Part shown: positions 15,506 through 21,822 of the stretch, in pieces | How the letters are laid out: every line of letters begins with the position of its first letter | How positions within the stretch are numbered: the first letter of the stretch is position 1 | DNA from: an uncultured Erysipelotrichaceae bacterium | GTDB taxonomy: Bacteria; Bacillota_I; Bacilli_A; Erysipelotrichales; Erysipelotrichaceae | Assembly: GCA_902782955.1 (NCBI GenBank) | Contig: CACZPD010000189.1 | Location: 1-21,822 of the forward strand | Reading direction: 5' to 3' | Length of the DNA stretch: 21,822 bases | Made by a program: the position numbers and the translations under genes | The notes under the pieces: model-generated | Database searches by the model: none | Seen by the model: only the letters and a program-made list of their open reading frames with translations | Told to the model about the DNA's origin: nothing

Positions 15506-15946
15506 TCAGAAATCCGGTTTGTACTGGGACGGCATGATCGGCATGCCGCTGACCATAAAATCAACAACATTCAGGAACGTGCCGTTTCCGTCATAAGGGA
15601 AAATACGGTATTCGCATACGACCGGTGAAGTTTTATTCTCATAGGTAATATTCGTCCCGAATGCCAGAAGCACAAGGAATTCCCTGGTTTCATCCGCGAG
15701 AAGGTCAGCGCCGGTATGGGTATCCGCCTCTTCCAGGATATCAAAAAGAACAGAATGAAGTTTCTTTTTGGAAGTGACGACCGGAACTCTCTTGTGCGCC
15801 GGATCCTTGAATTCGCGGACGACTATGCAGTCATAGTTGCCGACTTTCAGCAGCTTCATCTGGAATTCGTCTATTTCATTCAGCAGCATTTTCTTTTCTG
15901 CCCTTGTGCTGCATGTCAGCACGCTTTTGCTTGTCAGAAGATACAT
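15506..15946 (-). CDS. Protein of unknown function under a cre-like site
   Basis: A 146-residue soluble protein I do not recognise. It reads DEFQMKLLKVGNYDCIVV near the start, then a mixed alpha/beta region, with GTNITYENKTSPVVCEYRIF later and MPIMPSQYKPDF at the end. There is no signal or membrane helix. The start is uncertain. The ATG at 15946 lies only 6 bases after a TATAAT, so it would be leaderless. The ATG at 15889 has a weak AGGGC site and would give 127 residues. A near-perfect cre-like operator lies just upstream, which suggests control by carbon supply. It is transcribed alone between two terminators. Confidence 0.8.
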   Translation of the reverse strand: MYLLTSKSVLTCSTRAEKKMLLNEIDEFQMKLLKVGNYDCIVVREFKDPAHKRVPVVTSKKKLHSVLFDILEEADTHTGADLLADETREFLVLLAFGTNITYENKTSPVVCEYRIFPYDGNGTFLNVVDFMVSGMPIMPSQYKPDF

Positions 15947-15952
15947 AACAGA

Positions 15953-15958
15953 ATTATA
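15953..15958 (-). promoter_or_regulatory. -10 element placed for a leaderless mRNA
   Basis: TATAAT on the minus strand with an upstream TG (TGT-TATAAT, an extended -10). Only 6 bases separate it from the ATG at 15946, so transcription would begin at or next to the start codon. Confidence 0.55.
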
Positions 15959-15962
15959 ACAT

Positions 15963-15976
15963 TGAAAACGGTTTCA
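15963..15976. promoter_or_regulatory. cre-like operator (CcpA-type)
   Basis: TGAAAACGGTTTCA fits the catabolite-responsive-element consensus TGNAANCGNTNNCA at every fixed position. It lies directly upstream of the -10 of the 146-residue protein gene, in the -35/spacer region, where bound CcpA would repress. CcpA itself is not in the window. Confidence 0.7.
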
Positions 15977-15992
15977 AACGCGTTATTTACGC

Positions 15993-16024
15993 AAAAAAAC
16001 GATACAGATGATAATCTGTACCGT
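15993..16024 (-). terminator. Rho-independent terminator after the esterase gene
   Basis: On the minus strand ACGGTACAGAT and ATCTGTATCGT form an 11-pair stem with one G-T pair and a TATC loop, followed by seven T. Confidence 0.9.
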
Positions 16025-16030
16025 CCTGTT

Positions 16031-16801
16031 CTAAAGCCACAGATAAGACATGAATACCGGGATCTGTTTTTCCCAGTCTTCCTCACAGTGCCTGCCGTTT
16101 CTCTGAAAGAAAAGATATGTCTGCGCGTTCTTCTCCTGCAGTTCCTTTTCAAACTTCCTGATGCCTCTTGCTTCCCGGGTGTCAAACTCCGGATTCCCGT
16201 TCTGCGCAGCTTTTCCTGCTTCGGTCTCTCCCCAGGAAAGAAATAATTTCGTATCAGCTGACAGTGAGCTTTCCTGCAGATCCCTGCGGAGGGATGAGAG
16301 ATTATGAAAGACGCCCGGTGAAACGCATGCGGCTTTGGAAAATACTGCGTTATGACGGATTCCGGCATACAGTGACATCAGACCGCCCATGGAAGAGCCG
16401 CCGATGCCGGTTGCTTCACGATGACCCCAGGTACGGAAGTTCGCGTCAATATACGGCTTAATGTCCCGGATGATCCACTGCATGGTCGCCTCGCCTATGC
16501 CGTCAATGATATGGCCGAACATCCGTTTTCTGTATGGACAGTATTCCGCAAGCCGGTCATAGCCTTCATGCGAGCATTCCATTCCGACGATAATGATCTT
16601 CTTCGGCCATTGATCCAGAAATGAACCAAGACGCCAGGAGCGGCCGTATGTTGCCCTTTCATCGAAGAACAGATTATGCCCGTCGAAAAAATACATGACC
16701 GGATAACGTTCTGCTTCCCGGTCATATTCCTCCGGGAGCCGGATATGCAGGGTTCTGTTCTGTCCTGCAGGCGGATAGTAGAATTCCTGTTCTATGATCA
16801 T
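16031..16801 (-). CDS. Esterase D-family alpha/beta hydrolase
   Basis: A 256-residue enzyme of the putative esterase family (PF00756 type). The nucleophile motif GSSMGG places Ser137 at the elbow, YPVMYFFDGHNLFFDE is the usual early strand, LSWGETE probably supplies the acid region, and GRHCEEDW gives His238. The family cleaves acyl esters such as feruloyl, siderophore or S-formylglutathione esters; the substrate here is unknown. It has no signal peptide, so it is intracellular. It begins 20 bases after the LUD-domain gene, with GGTAAGGA before the ATG, and is probably the last gene of their shared transcript, which ends at a strong terminator. Confidence 0.88.
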   Translation of the reverse strand: MIIEQEFYYPPAGQNRTLHIRLPEEYDREAERYPVMYFFDGHNLFFDERATYGRSWRLGSFLDQWPKKIIIVGMECSHEGYDRLAEYCPYRKRMFGHIIDGIGEATMQWIIRDIKPYIDANFRTWGHREATGIGGSSMGGLMSLYAGIRHNAVFSKAACVSPGVFHNLSSLRRDLQESSLSADTKLFLSWGETEAGKAAQNGNPEFDTREARGIRKFEKELQEKNAQTYLFFQRNGRHCEEDWEKQIPVFMSYLWL

Positions 16802-16821
16802 TGTTTTCCTTACCGCCTGCT

Positions 16822-17451
16822 TCAGAATCCGAGTGTGTCATTCACCAGGATAACATGGATCCTGCCGGGATGCTTTGAATATCTTGTGATCAGAAACTGA
16901 CAGCAGATCGTATCCGGAGACTTGCAGTTCATACAGGTGCCCAGTTTCGTGCATGGCGTTGATAAGCCGAACCGCTGCGCATTGATCGGCGCCGCCACAT
17001 TTCTCGCTCTTTTCATAGCTGCGTCCACATCAATGCAGACCTTGTTCATACCGACGATCAGCAGTACTTTCTTCGGCCCCTGCGCCAGGGCAGATACCCT
17101 GTTCGCATTACCGTCAATATTGATCAGCACGCCGTCTTCCGTCATGGCATTGGTGCTTGCAAGATAAACATCCGCGTCATATGCCAGCAGCATCGCTGCC
17201 CGTTTGTCCTCCATCTGATCCCGGTCAATAAATTTATAGTTTCCTTCTTTTAAAGCATTGCTCAGGCCGATCTCATGCACGCTCATACCGCCGCCCATCG
17301 TAACAGTGCTTCCTTCCGGGATCATGGACAGGGCCAATTTGAGAGCCTCTTCCTTGTTTTCGGCATAATAACCGCTCATATTGCGGGACTGCAGGCCTTT
17401 GATGACTTTCTGTGCCAGAAGCCTGTTTCTCTTTGTGATATTTTCGTTCAT
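16822..17451 (-). CDS. LUD-domain protein (lactate utilisation LutC/YkgG-like)
   Basis: A 209-residue protein of the LUD family (DUF162). The segments STVTMGGGMSVHEIGL (49-64), GNANRVSALAQGPKKVLLIV and NKVCIDVDAAMKRARNVAAP fit the family. The C-terminal cysteine cluster (Cys167, Cys173, Cys176, Cys183, Cys184) occurs in many stand-alone members and may bind metal. LutC takes part in lactate oxidation with LutA and LutB, but neither is here, so this is probably one of the orphan LUD proteins of unknown role. The ATG follows CAGGAG. A terminator separates it from the cyclase gene upstream, and the esterase gene follows closely. Confidence 0.85.
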   Translation of the reverse strand: MNENITKRNRLLAQKVIKGLQSRNMSGYYAENKEEALKLALSMIPEGSTVTMGGGMSVHEIGLSNALKEGNYKFIDRDQMEDKRAAMLLAYDADVYLASTNAMTEDGVLINIDGNANRVSALAQGPKKVLLIVGMNKVCIDVDAAMKRARNVAAPINAQRFGLSTPCTKLGTCMNCKSPDTICCQFLITRYSKHPGRIHVILVNDTLGF

Positions 17452-17520
17452 GTCTTTCTCCTGTTTCTATCTCTTCTATTTTCTCATATCGTCACGGATT
17501 TTCCCATGGACTGTTCCGAA

Positions 17521-17557
17521 AGAAAAAACAGAGAACTGATCATAAGCAGTTTCTGTT
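17521..17557 (-). terminator. Rho-independent terminator after the cyclase gene
   Basis: On the minus strand AACAG-A-AACTG pairs with CAGTT-CT-CTGTT with one small internal loop, followed by TTTTTTCTTTC. It lies between the cyclase and LUD genes. Confidence 0.75.
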
Positions 17558-17587
17558 TTGAATTCCCATGAATCCGGCTGTTTTCTT

Positions 17588-18352
17588 TTACTGTTCAGGG
17601 GTAATGGCAACAACACGTGCGGGAAGTCCCGTTGCGCCTTTGAAGCGGGGCCATGCGGCGATCAGCAGTGCGCCTGCCGGGGCTACCCGGTCGAGATTCT
17701 TCAGCACTTCGATCTGCAGTTTCCCCTGTGCCAGCACATATCTCTCACATGCCAGATCACCTGCTTTGGCAGCTTCTGCCGAAGCATCGGTATCCAGTGT
17801 TTCATGTCCGTTCGCACCTGCGTTTCTTTCTTCATAGATGAACTTCAGGGCTTCCAGTGACCATCCGGGGAAATTCTCGCTGCCGTCCTCGGCAATTCCC
17901 GAAATCTTATCCATATCCGGCCAGTTTTTATACCAGTCTGTACGCAGGGCAACAAACGCGCCGTCCGGAATGCGTCCGTATTTTTCTTCATACGCTTCCA
18001 GGTCTGCTTTCTTTACCGCGTAATGGACATCCTCTTTTACCTTGTCTGTGATATCGACCACGCAAAGCGGATACAGCATGCTTTCGGAAGAGTACTTCTC
18101 GGAAAGCGGTGCGTCTTTGACAAAATGACCGGGAAAATCGATATGTGTCCCGAACTGTCCCGGGAATTTGAAAGTCTGGATCAGACATTCCAGCATCGGG
18201 TTGCCCCAGTCAAAAACGGTTTTGCCCAGTTCGACGGATCCTTCCGGGATACCGGCCCAGTACGGGCTGTCTGTTGTCATTTCGTGTGAGAGTTCCACCC
18301 ATTTGTAGTTTGTTTTCAGATCCTGCAAAAGATCCCAGAGCTGATATGCCAT
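17588..18352 (-). CDS. Cyclase-family metal hydrolase (kynurenine formamidase-like fold)
   Basis: A 254-residue protein of the cyclase family (PF04199), which includes kynurenine formamidase and isatin hydrolase. The metal motif HxGTHxDxPxH appears as QFGTHIDFPGH (66-76): His70, Asp72 and His76 are kept, but the first His is Gln66. The later GHETLDTDAS probably supplies the remaining His and Glu. The substrate is unknown; no tryptophan-degradation gene is nearby, so kynurenine formamidase should not be assumed. The ATG follows ACAGGAGGG and lies 41 bases after the cytidylate-kinase-like gene, so the two probably share an mRNA that ends at the terminator at 17521. Confidence 0.87.
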   Translation of the reverse strand: MAYQLWDLLQDLKTNYKWVELSHEMTTDSPYWAGIPEGSVELGKTVFDWGNPMLECLIQTFKFPGQFGTHIDFPGHFVKDAPLSEKYSSESMLYPLCVVDITDKVKEDVHYAVKKADLEAYEEKYGRIPDGAFVALRTDWYKNWPDMDKISGIAEDGSENFPGWSLEALKFIYEERNAGANGHETLDTDASAEAAKAGDLACERYVLAQGKLQIEVLKNLDRVAPAGALLIAAWPRFKGATGLPARVVAITPEQ

Positions 18353-18393
18353 GATTCCCTCCTGTCAGACTTCGTCCTGTTTATGGCCGGTAA

Positions 18394-18993
18394 TTACTCT
18401 TCTGTTGTTTTACGGTATCCTTCGGCGATCATCTGCGCACATGTTTCAATACCGAGTGTTGAACTGTTCAGGCACAGGTCGTAGTTGTGGTAATCACCGA
18501 ATTTCTGATCGGTATAGATCTCATAATACGCCTGTCTTCTCTTGTCATTATCACGGATATGCTTTTCCGGATTATCTCCGCCTTCATGATATACTTCCGT
18601 GATCCTCTTTATCCTGTCTTCCTTGTCGGCGTAGACAAATACACGGAAGAGATCTGCTTTATCCTTCAGAATATAATCCGCGCATCTTCCGACGATAATG
18701 CAGGGTCCTTTTTCGCTGATATCGCTGATGATCCTGCACTGCAGTTTCCAGATCTCATCACGGTTGGAGTATGAGTAAAAATCCGGAGCGATCATTGCCG
18801 CGAAGAATCCGCCTCCATCCGCGTTCTCACTGTTGTCACGGATATAGTTGAAATCAAATCCGCTCTCATCGGCGATCTGGGCAATGATCTGGGAGCCGTA
18901 GTAATCCAGCCCGAGCAGCTCCGCACAACGGCGTCCGATACCGCTTCCGCCGCTTCCGTACTGACGGCTGATGGTAATGATTTTGTTCTTCAT
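18394..18993 (-). CDS. Cytidylate kinase-like family protein
   Basis: A 199-residue P-loop protein. ISRQYGSGGSGIGRR (8-22) is the nucleotide-binding loop typical of the cytidylate kinase-like family (PF13189), which differs from true Cmk and is common in gut Firmicutes with no fixed function. IIVGRCADYIL and FRVFVYADKEDRIKRI are further family segments. The N-terminus follows CAGGAGG closely. It may phosphorylate a nucleotide or a metabolite. It is the first gene of a transcript with the cyclase, and divergent from the DUF523 gene. Confidence 0.88.
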   Translation of the reverse strand: MKNKIITISRQYGSGGSGIGRRCAELLGLDYYGSQIIAQIADESGFDFNYIRDNSENADGGGFFAAMIAPDFYSYSNRDEIWKLQCRIISDISEKGPCIIVGRCADYILKDKADLFRVFVYADKEDRIKRITEVYHEGGDNPEKHIRDNDKRRQAYYEIYTDQKFGDYHNYDLCLNSSTLGIETCAQMIAEGYRKTTEE

Positions 18994-19078
18994 AGGATTT
19001 CCTCCTGTACCTGCATATTATTGTACACTCTCCGCGGAAAAAACTGTAGGACAGAAACCATGAATTATGCATACTTTA

Positions 19079-19107
19079 TTTACAAAACATGTCCTGTTGA
19101 CTATGAT
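19079..19107 (+). promoter_or_regulatory. Promoter of the DUF523 gene
   Basis: TTTACA (19079-19084) and TATGAT (19102-19107) are spaced by exactly 17 bases, 21 bases before the ATG. It supports the start at 19129 rather than the upstream ATGs in the same frame. Confidence 0.7.
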
Positions 19108-19128
19108 GTGCTGGAATGGAGAAATCAG

Positions 19129-19572
19129 ATGAAAATACTTGTATCCGCATGCCTGCTCGGCTTTCCCTGCCGGTATGACGGGAAACGCTGCCCGTCGGAA
19201 GCGGTGATCAGACTGGCAGAACAGCATATACTCATACCGGTATGTCCGGAACAGAGCGGAGGGCTTCCGACACCGCGCATCCCCTCTGAGATCAGGGGAG
19301 ACCGTGTCATAAACCGTGAAGGAAAAGATGTTACCGGGGCATTCCGCACAGGTGCCCTCATCGCGCTGGAAACCGCAGAGCTGAACAGGATCGATACCGC
19401 CGTACTGAAGTCAAAAAGCCCGTCCTGCGGATGCGGCATGATCTATGACGGATCATTCCGCGGTATCCTGACGGAAGGAGACGGTGTATGCGCCTCCCTG
19501 CTGAAGCAGAACGGAATCAGCGTATACGATGAATCGCAGACAGAGCGGCTGTATCATGCCGGCGAAAAATAA
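19129..19572 (+). CDS. DUF523-family protein
   Basis: A 147-residue cysteine-rich protein of the DUF523 family. Hallmarks are ILVSACLLGFPCRYDG at the start, PVCPEQSGGLPTPR in the middle and LKSKSPSCGCGMIYDG later, with conserved cysteines that could hold an iron-sulphur cluster or other metal. The function is not established. The start at 19129 is set by GGAG 8 bases upstream and by the promoter at 19079, which excludes the open frame back to 19021. No terminator is visible after it; the next gene has its own promoter. Confidence 0.92.
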   Translation: MKILVSACLLGFPCRYDGKRCPSEAVIRLAEQHILIPVCPEQSGGLPTPRIPSEIRGDRVINREGKDVTGAFRTGALIALETAELNRIDTAVLKSKSPSCGCGMIYDGSFRGILTEGDGVCASLLKQNGISVYDESQTERLYHAGEK

Positions 19573-19622
19573 ATGTATCGTTTCTGTCTTTCATTGCCCT
19601 TTTTCATTTCCTGTTTTGAACG

Positions 19623-19628
19623 TATAAT
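19623..19628 (+). promoter_or_regulatory. -10 element of the small acidic protein gene
   Basis: A perfect TATAAT 23 bases before the start codon, followed by the strong ribosome binding site CAGGAGG. The -35 (TTTTTC near 19600) is weak. Confidence 0.5.
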
Positions 19629-19651
19629 GTAGATAACAGGAGGATAATCAT

Positions 19652-19960
19652 ATGGCTGAAATCAAGATTGAAGAATATGTCCAGAAAGCACTGGCAGAGA
19701 TCAAAAAAGCGCCGGAAAAACTGGCAGAGATCGCCAAGAACAATGAAGTGCTGCGGAAGATTCTCGGTGATGACGGAAAGCTCTCCAAAGATGATCTTGA
19801 CCGTATCGTTGCCGGACTGAAGGAAACAGCTTTTGTAAAAGGCATCGTCGGTGAAGACGGGAAATTTGATAAGGATGATATCACCAGGCTTACATCCGAC
19901 GCAAAGAATCTCGGCGAAGAGCTGATCGGAAAAGCAAAAGATTTCTTCGAGAAAAAATAA
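19652..19960 (+). CDS. Small acidic helical protein with two EF-hand-like repeats
   Basis: A 102-residue soluble, lysine- and glutamate-rich protein. Two repeats, ILGDDGKLSKDDLDRI (37-52) and IVGEDGKFDKDDITRL (65-80), are 28 residues apart and resemble the second half of EF-hand or dockerin calcium loops (DGKxxxxDL). The first part (LAEIKKAPEKLAEIAKN) is helical and itself repetitive. There is no signal peptide or membrane helix. A strong ribosome binding site, a TATAAT and a terminator that overlaps the stop suggest a well-expressed single-gene unit. I do not recognise the family; calcium binding is a guess from the loops. Confidence 0.8.
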   Translation: MAEIKIEEYVQKALAEIKKAPEKLAEIAKNNEVLRKILGDDGKLSKDDLDRIVAGLKETAFVKGIVGEDGKFDKDDITRLTSDAKNLGEELIGKAKDFFEKK

Positions 19961-19986
19961 CAGGGTATCCCCTGCTATTTTTTAAT
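19951..19986 (+). terminator. Rho-independent terminator of the small acidic protein gene
   Basis: CAGGG and CCCTG pair across TATC, extended by AAAAATA/TATTTTT arms, giving a T run (TATTTTTTAATTTTT). It begins inside the last codons of the gene. Confidence 0.85.
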
Positions 19987-20022
19987 TTTTCATTATCGGG
20001 ATGTTTTTTCCGAAAATGAGCA

Positions 20023-20028
20023 TATAAT
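20023..20028 (+). promoter_or_regulatory. -10 element placed for a leaderless mRNA of the deacetylase gene
   Basis: TATAAT ends 6 bases before the ATG at 20035, and no ribosome binding site is present between them. The -35 region is weak. Confidence 0.5.
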
Positions 20029-20034
20029 ATCGGC

Positions 20035-21492
20035 ATGAGTAAAACAAAAAAGAAAAAAAGCCGGATCGTCCTGATCGCGGCGTTATTGATAGCTGCTGTA
20101 CTGGTTTTCTGTTTTGGAATCAACCGGTGGCAGGTCGTTATTACGATGCATGGAGATGATCCGCAGCGGATCGAGTTTCCCGATACATATGAAGAGAAAG
20201 GCGCGGAGGCTGTATTTACAGGAACAATTCTTTCCTTTGTACGGCACAGTCTGCCTGTCATAACGGAAGGAGAACCGGATACAGAGAAACTCGGCACAAG
20301 CTGGATCACATATAAAGCAGATCTCTGGCTGTGGCACGGAGAAGCAAAACGCGAAGTGATCGTGGAAGACACCACTGCGCCGGTGATCCATCTCAACAGT
20401 ATCGATGATTACTATACCCTGCCGAATCACCCGTACAAGGAAGAAGGCTACACATGTGTCGACAATCACGACGGGGATCTGACGGAGAAAGTGGAGACAA
20501 AGGAGGAAGACGGTCTTGTTTACTACACCATAACCGATTCTTCCGGCAATACTGCGCAGATGACACGTGAGATCGTCTATGATGACAGGAACGGACCGGT
20601 CATCACGCTCGACGGCGGAAAGGAACTGGTCTATTACAACGGCACTCCGTTCCATGATTCCTATTCCGCATCGGATGACGCAGACGGTGATGTTACAGAC
20701 AAGGTGACTGTCGAAGGTTCCGTCGACACTTCCGTTGACGGGGATTATAAACTGACCTACCGGGTAAAGGATTCATGGGGAAATGAATCCACAGCCGTCA
20801 GGATCGTGCATGTAAAACCGCGGCCGGTCAATGACGCCTCCAAATATGCGGACGCATCGAAACTGATCTATCTGACCTTTGACGACGGACCCGGCCAGTA
20901 CACGGAACAGCTGCTGGAGATCCTGAACAGATACAAAGTCAAAGCAACATTCTTTACAACCAGTGCCTATCCGGCATATGCCTACTGCATGACAAAGGAA
21001 GCACAGGCAGGTCATACGGTAGCGGTCCATTCCGCCACACACAACTATGCCCAGATCTACGCTTCTGAAGATGCCTACTGGGCAGATTTCAACCGCCAGA
21101 ATGACGTGATCGAAAAGATGACCGGAAAGCGTTCAACACTTTTCCGGTTCCCCGGCGGTTCCTCAAATACCGTCAGCGCATCCTACAACAGCGGCATTAT
21201 GACACGCCTTGCCGCACAGGCGCAGAACAAGGGTTACGTCTATTTTGACTGGAATGTCACAAGCGGTGATGCAGGGACTACCACAAATACGGAAACAGTG
21301 TATAATAATGTGGTTTCCGCCATTCAGGCGAATTCGAAACGCGGTTATCCTTCCGTCGTGCTTCAGCATGATGTCAAGGGATTTTCCGTCAACGCTGTGG
21401 AACGCATTATCCTGTGGGGACTGGATAACGGTTATGTATTCCTGCCCCTTTCCGAAGGCAGTCCGACAGCGCATCACACGATAGCTAACTGA
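20035..21492 (+). CDS. Membrane-anchored polysaccharide deacetylase with Ig-like repeats
   Basis: A 485-residue cell-surface enzyme. A KKKK tip and one helix (about 11-29) anchor it. Two clear DUF5011/Ig-like repeats (about 113-183 and 185-261, each with a DGDxT(E/D)KV segment and a final SSGN or SWGN turn) follow a weaker first repeat. The NodB deacetylase domain covers about 275-475: TFDDGPG (Asp283, Asp284), metal ligands His332 and His336 in HSATH, RFPGGSSN, DWN and VLQHD (His445). The enzyme probably removes acetyl groups from peptidoglycan or a wall polysaccharide, which often protects against lysozyme. Its ATG has a TATAAT 6 bases upstream and no ribosome binding site. The next gene starts 11 bases after its stop. 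Confidence 0.93.
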   Translation: MSKTKKKKSRIVLIAALLIAAVLVFCFGINRWQVVITMHGDDPQRIEFPDTYEEKGAEAVFTGTILSFVRHSLPVITEGEPDTEKLGTSWITYKADLWLWHGEAKREVIVEDTTAPVIHLNSIDDYYTLPNHPYKEEGYTCVDNHDGDLTEKVETKEEDGLVYYTITDSSGNTAQMTREIVYDDRNGPVITLDGGKELVYYNGTPFHDSYSASDDADGDVTDKVTVEGSVDTSVDGDYKLTYRVKDSWGNESTAVRIVHVKPRPVNDASKYADASKLIYLTFDDGPGQYTEQLLEILNRYKVKATFFTTSAYPAYAYCMTKEAQAGHTVAVHSATHNYAQIYASEDAYWADFNRQNDVIEKMTGKRSTLFRFPGGSSNTVSASYNSGIMTRLAAQAQNKGYVYFDWNVTSGDAGTTTNTETVYNNVVSAIQANSKRGYPSVVLQHDVKGFSVNAVERIILWGLDNGYVFLPLSEGSPTAHHTIAN

Positions 21493-21502
21493 GGTTTTAA
21501 AT

Positions 21503-21822
21503 ATGACAGCGAAAAAAACACGTAAAAAAAGATACGTCAACGCGCAGTTCCTATGGTTTCTGCTGCTGATATCCGCAGGATTATTCTTCTGGTGCTTCTA
21601 CACGATGCCCATGTTCCCGAAACGGTGGAGCTGGTTCCTGCTGGCGGCACTGATTTCCATTGTTACACTGAGCGGCATCTTCACATCGATCGCGTCACGC
21701 AGGAACTGGTTCATCCGGCTTCTGAACGCAGTACTTTCCCTGGTGCTGATCATCGGATCGATCTATCTGCCTGTATACAAGAACAAAGTTTCCGACCTGT
21801 TCAACTCCGTACTGGGAGATAA
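21503..21822 (+). CDS. Three-helix membrane protein, partial; possible LytR-CpsA-Psr enzyme
   Basis: An open frame from the ATG at 21503 to the window edge (106 codons, 3' end missing). TGAGGT just before it overlaps the stop of the deacetylase gene. The basic start MTAKKTRKKRYVNAQF is followed by three hydrophobic helices at about 16-33, 43-63 and 70-90, then IYLPVYKNKVSDLF outside. This layout matches the N-terminus of LytR-CpsA-Psr ligases that attach glycopolymers to the wall, such as CpsA, and fits next to a wall deacetylase. The catalytic domain is outside the window, so the family is inferred. Confidence 0.55.
   Translation, partial: MTAKKTRKKRYVNAQFLWFLLLISAGLFFWCFYTMPMFPKRWSWFLLAALISIVTLSGIFTSIASRRNWFIRLLNAVLSLVLIIGSIYLPVYKNKVSDLFNSVLGD

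Noticed and set aside
16822..17451. Full lactate-utilisation lutABC operon
   Set aside because: Only a LUD-domain gene is present; no iron-sulphur LutA or LutB gene is nearby.
20083..20655. Open frame of 190 codons on the minus strand
   Set aside because: It is antisense to the Ig-like part of the deacetylase gene and shows no coding features.
21553..21822. Open frame on the plus strand at the window end
   Set aside because: It overlaps, in another frame, the gene starting at 21503, which has a ribosome binding site and three membrane helices.
1..21822. Mobile element, phage, CRISPR array or anti-phage island
   Set aside because: No transposase, integrase, spaced direct repeats or known defence genes were seen, and composition looks even.

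Overview
The window looks like chromosomal DNA of a Gram-positive Bacillota bacterium with roughly balanced base composition (judged by eye). Signs are purine-rich GGAGG-type ribosome binding sites, TTGACA/TATAAT-like promoters, many hairpin-plus-T-run terminators, a CcpA-type cre-like operator, a lipobox lipoprotein, and gene families common in gut Firmicutes. The Erysipelotrichales or Lachnospiraceae are plausible homes, but this is an impression, not a placement. No rRNA, tRNA, CRISPR array, transposase, integrase or phage gene was seen, and base composition looks even throughout.

Region 1 (1-7538, all minus strand) is a partner-switching signalling locus. It encodes a large membrane phosphatase (Cache sensor, HAMP, SpoIIE/PP2C, C-terminal RsbW-like ATPase) and a small two-helix membrane protein with its own promoter. 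A tight operon follows: a stand-alone STAS protein, a stand-alone RsbW-like kinase, a fusion of a PTS IIB-like domain to a ROK-like actin-fold domain, and a fusion of a STAS domain to an aminoglycoside-phosphotransferase-like kinase. The operon ends in the front part of a second membrane sensor that carries two apparent frameshifts and runs off the window. No sigma factor lies in the locus, so the output may be the metabolic-looking fusion enzymes rather than transcription. This is the best candidate here for an undescribed system.

Region 2 (7639-10209, minus) holds uxuA (mannonate dehydratase), then a PHP phosphoesterase gene and an SGNH hydrolase gene overlapping by ATGA. A twin AACCGGTT palindrome lies between uxuA and the PHP gene. 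Region 3 (10413-12011, plus) is a three-gene run: a YwaF/TMEM164-like membrane protein, a small membrane protein and an unknown 143-residue protein. Region 4 (12044-14402, minus) encodes a GH13 alpha-glucosidase of the oligo-1,6-glucosidase type and a multi-helix membrane protein. A lipoprotein gene (14497-14889, plus) faces rpiB across a bidirectional terminator.

Region 5 (14936-18993, minus) has rpiB, a gene of unknown function under a near-perfect cre-like site, an esterase-D-like hydrolase, a LUD-domain protein, a cyclase-family metal hydrolase and a cytidylate-kinase-like protein. Region 6 (19129-21822, plus) has a DUF523 protein, a small acidic protein with two EF-hand-like loops, an Ig-like/polysaccharide deacetylase membrane protein, and the start of a three-helix membrane protein that resembles the front of LytR-CpsA-Psr cell-wall enzymes. 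Two genes (starts 15946 and 20035) have TATAAT exactly 6 bases before the ATG and no usable ribosome binding site, which suggests leaderless mRNAs. No gene-free stretch longer than 300 bases exists.
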